From Micavibrio aeruginosavorus (GTDB taxonomy: Bacteria > Pseudomonadota > Alphaproteobacteria > Micavibrionales > Micavibrionaceae): a stretch of DNA of 49,861 nucleotides. The number at the start of each line of letters is the position of its first letter. Positions within the stretch are counted from its first letter, which is position 1. The position numbers and the translations under genes were made by a program. The notes below the pieces were generated by a model. It was given only the letters and a program-made list of their open reading frames with translations. It had not been told where the DNA came from and made no database searches. The stretch spans positions 1 through 49,861 of the forward strand of contig QFQB01000009.1 in NCBI GenBank assembly GCA_003241475.1. The letters run 5' to 3'. Positions 49,560 to 49,861 of this stretch are shown in pieces.

Positions 49560-49861
49560 TCAAGCGACAACCGCTTCGATGATATCGCCGACGGCGGCGA
49601 TGTAGTCTTCGTATTTGAAGATGTTTTCAAGGTCTTTGACGGCGATCTTGGCGACAACATCCGCATCTTCTTTCAAAAGATCGAGCAGTTTTTTGGTCCC
49701 GCGGGACTCCCAGACCTTCATGGCATTGCGCTGCACGATGCGGTAGGCGTCTTCGCGCGCAATGCCTGCCTGCGTCAGCGCGAGCAAAGTTTTTTGGCTG
49801 AAGACGAGGCCGCCCATTTTTTCAAGGTTGTCCATCATCGTTTCGGGATAAACAAGCAGCT
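49560..49861 (-). CDS. purB: Adenylosuccinate lyase, C-terminal part (cut by the window end)
   Basis: Only the last about 100 codons are present; the frame is open to the window edge. The visible part reads LLVYPETMMDNLEKMGGLVF, then LLALTQAGIAREDAYRIVQRNAMKVWE, the C-terminal helices of PurB, which releases fumarate in the AMP branch and from SAICAR in purine synthesis. The catalytic histidine and signature serine loop lie outside the window. Confidence 0.92.
   Translation of the reverse strand, partial: LLVYPETMMDNLEKMGGLVFSQKTLLALTQAGIAREDAYRIVQRNAMKVWESRGTKKLLDLLKEDADVVAKIAVKDLENIFKYEDYIAAVGDIIEAVVA

Noticed and set aside
1..49861. CRISPR arrays, tRNA and rRNA genes
   Set aside because: No regularly spaced direct repeats and no cloverleaf or rRNA-like stretch was seen by reading; a covariance-model scan was not possible here.

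Overview
The window looks like a chromosomal segment of an alphaproteobacterium of moderate-to-high GC. The main evidence is an atpHAGDC operon without F0 genes, set beside priA, a transaldolase-type aldolase gene, xerC and a DUF484 gene, an order I know from several alphaproteobacteria. A DinG-type helicase with the long N-terminal region seen in that class and an alpha-type UvrB agree with this. The pair of prepilin-like proteins reminds me of Micavibrio-like or other deep-branching environmental alphaproteobacteria, but that is an impression, not a search result. No rRNA, tRNA, CRISPR array, insertion sequence or prophage was recognised.

Layout. 1-3.0 kb: a small ORF, then a leftward run DUF484 - FMN reductase - xerC - secreted protein. 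3.1-9.3 kb: unknown genes, a transaldolase-family aldolase, priA, a tandem pair of paralogous unknown genes and a TraX-like membrane protein. 9.4-14.5 kb: atpH-A-G-(52-codon ORF)-D-C, closed by a terminator. 14.5-20.3 kb: a leftward cluster dinG - pabB - pabA - pabC - 51-aa ORF, making p-aminobenzoate for folate. 20.3-24.3 kb: two prepilin-like genes divergent from lysS; the lysyl-tRNA synthetase carries an extra C-terminal DUF2000/PTH2-like domain. 24.3-34 kb: a palindromic repeat, nitroreductase, glycosyltransferase, M29 aminopeptidase, serS, a PhzE-like fused anthranilate-synthase-family enzyme, and three genes built from the same ~37-residue helical repeat. 34-38 kb: uvrB, followed by an AT-richer block with a PIN-domain gene, a zeta-type kinase and a small partner gene, then a Phd-like gene behind two palindromes. 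38-44.4 kb: SPFH protein, OB-fold secreted protein, cold-shock protein, lipoprotein behind two perfect DnaA boxes, and coiled-coil or membrane unknowns. 44.4-49.9 kb: trehalase, EamA transporter, cyclophilin, two BFD-like ferredoxins with a Fur-like box, bacterioferritin, and the 3' end of purB.

How the genes fit together. Most are core housekeeping functions: ATP synthesis, replication restart, dimer resolution, folate, translation, excision repair and iron storage. The accessory interest lies in short insertions between them: the toxin-like genes behind uvrB, the orphan Phd-like gene with its operator-like array, the repeat-protein family, the lysS fusion, and the small coupled ORF inside the ATP synthase operon. 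The bfd genes, the Fur-like box and bfr form a plausible iron-responsive storage and release unit.
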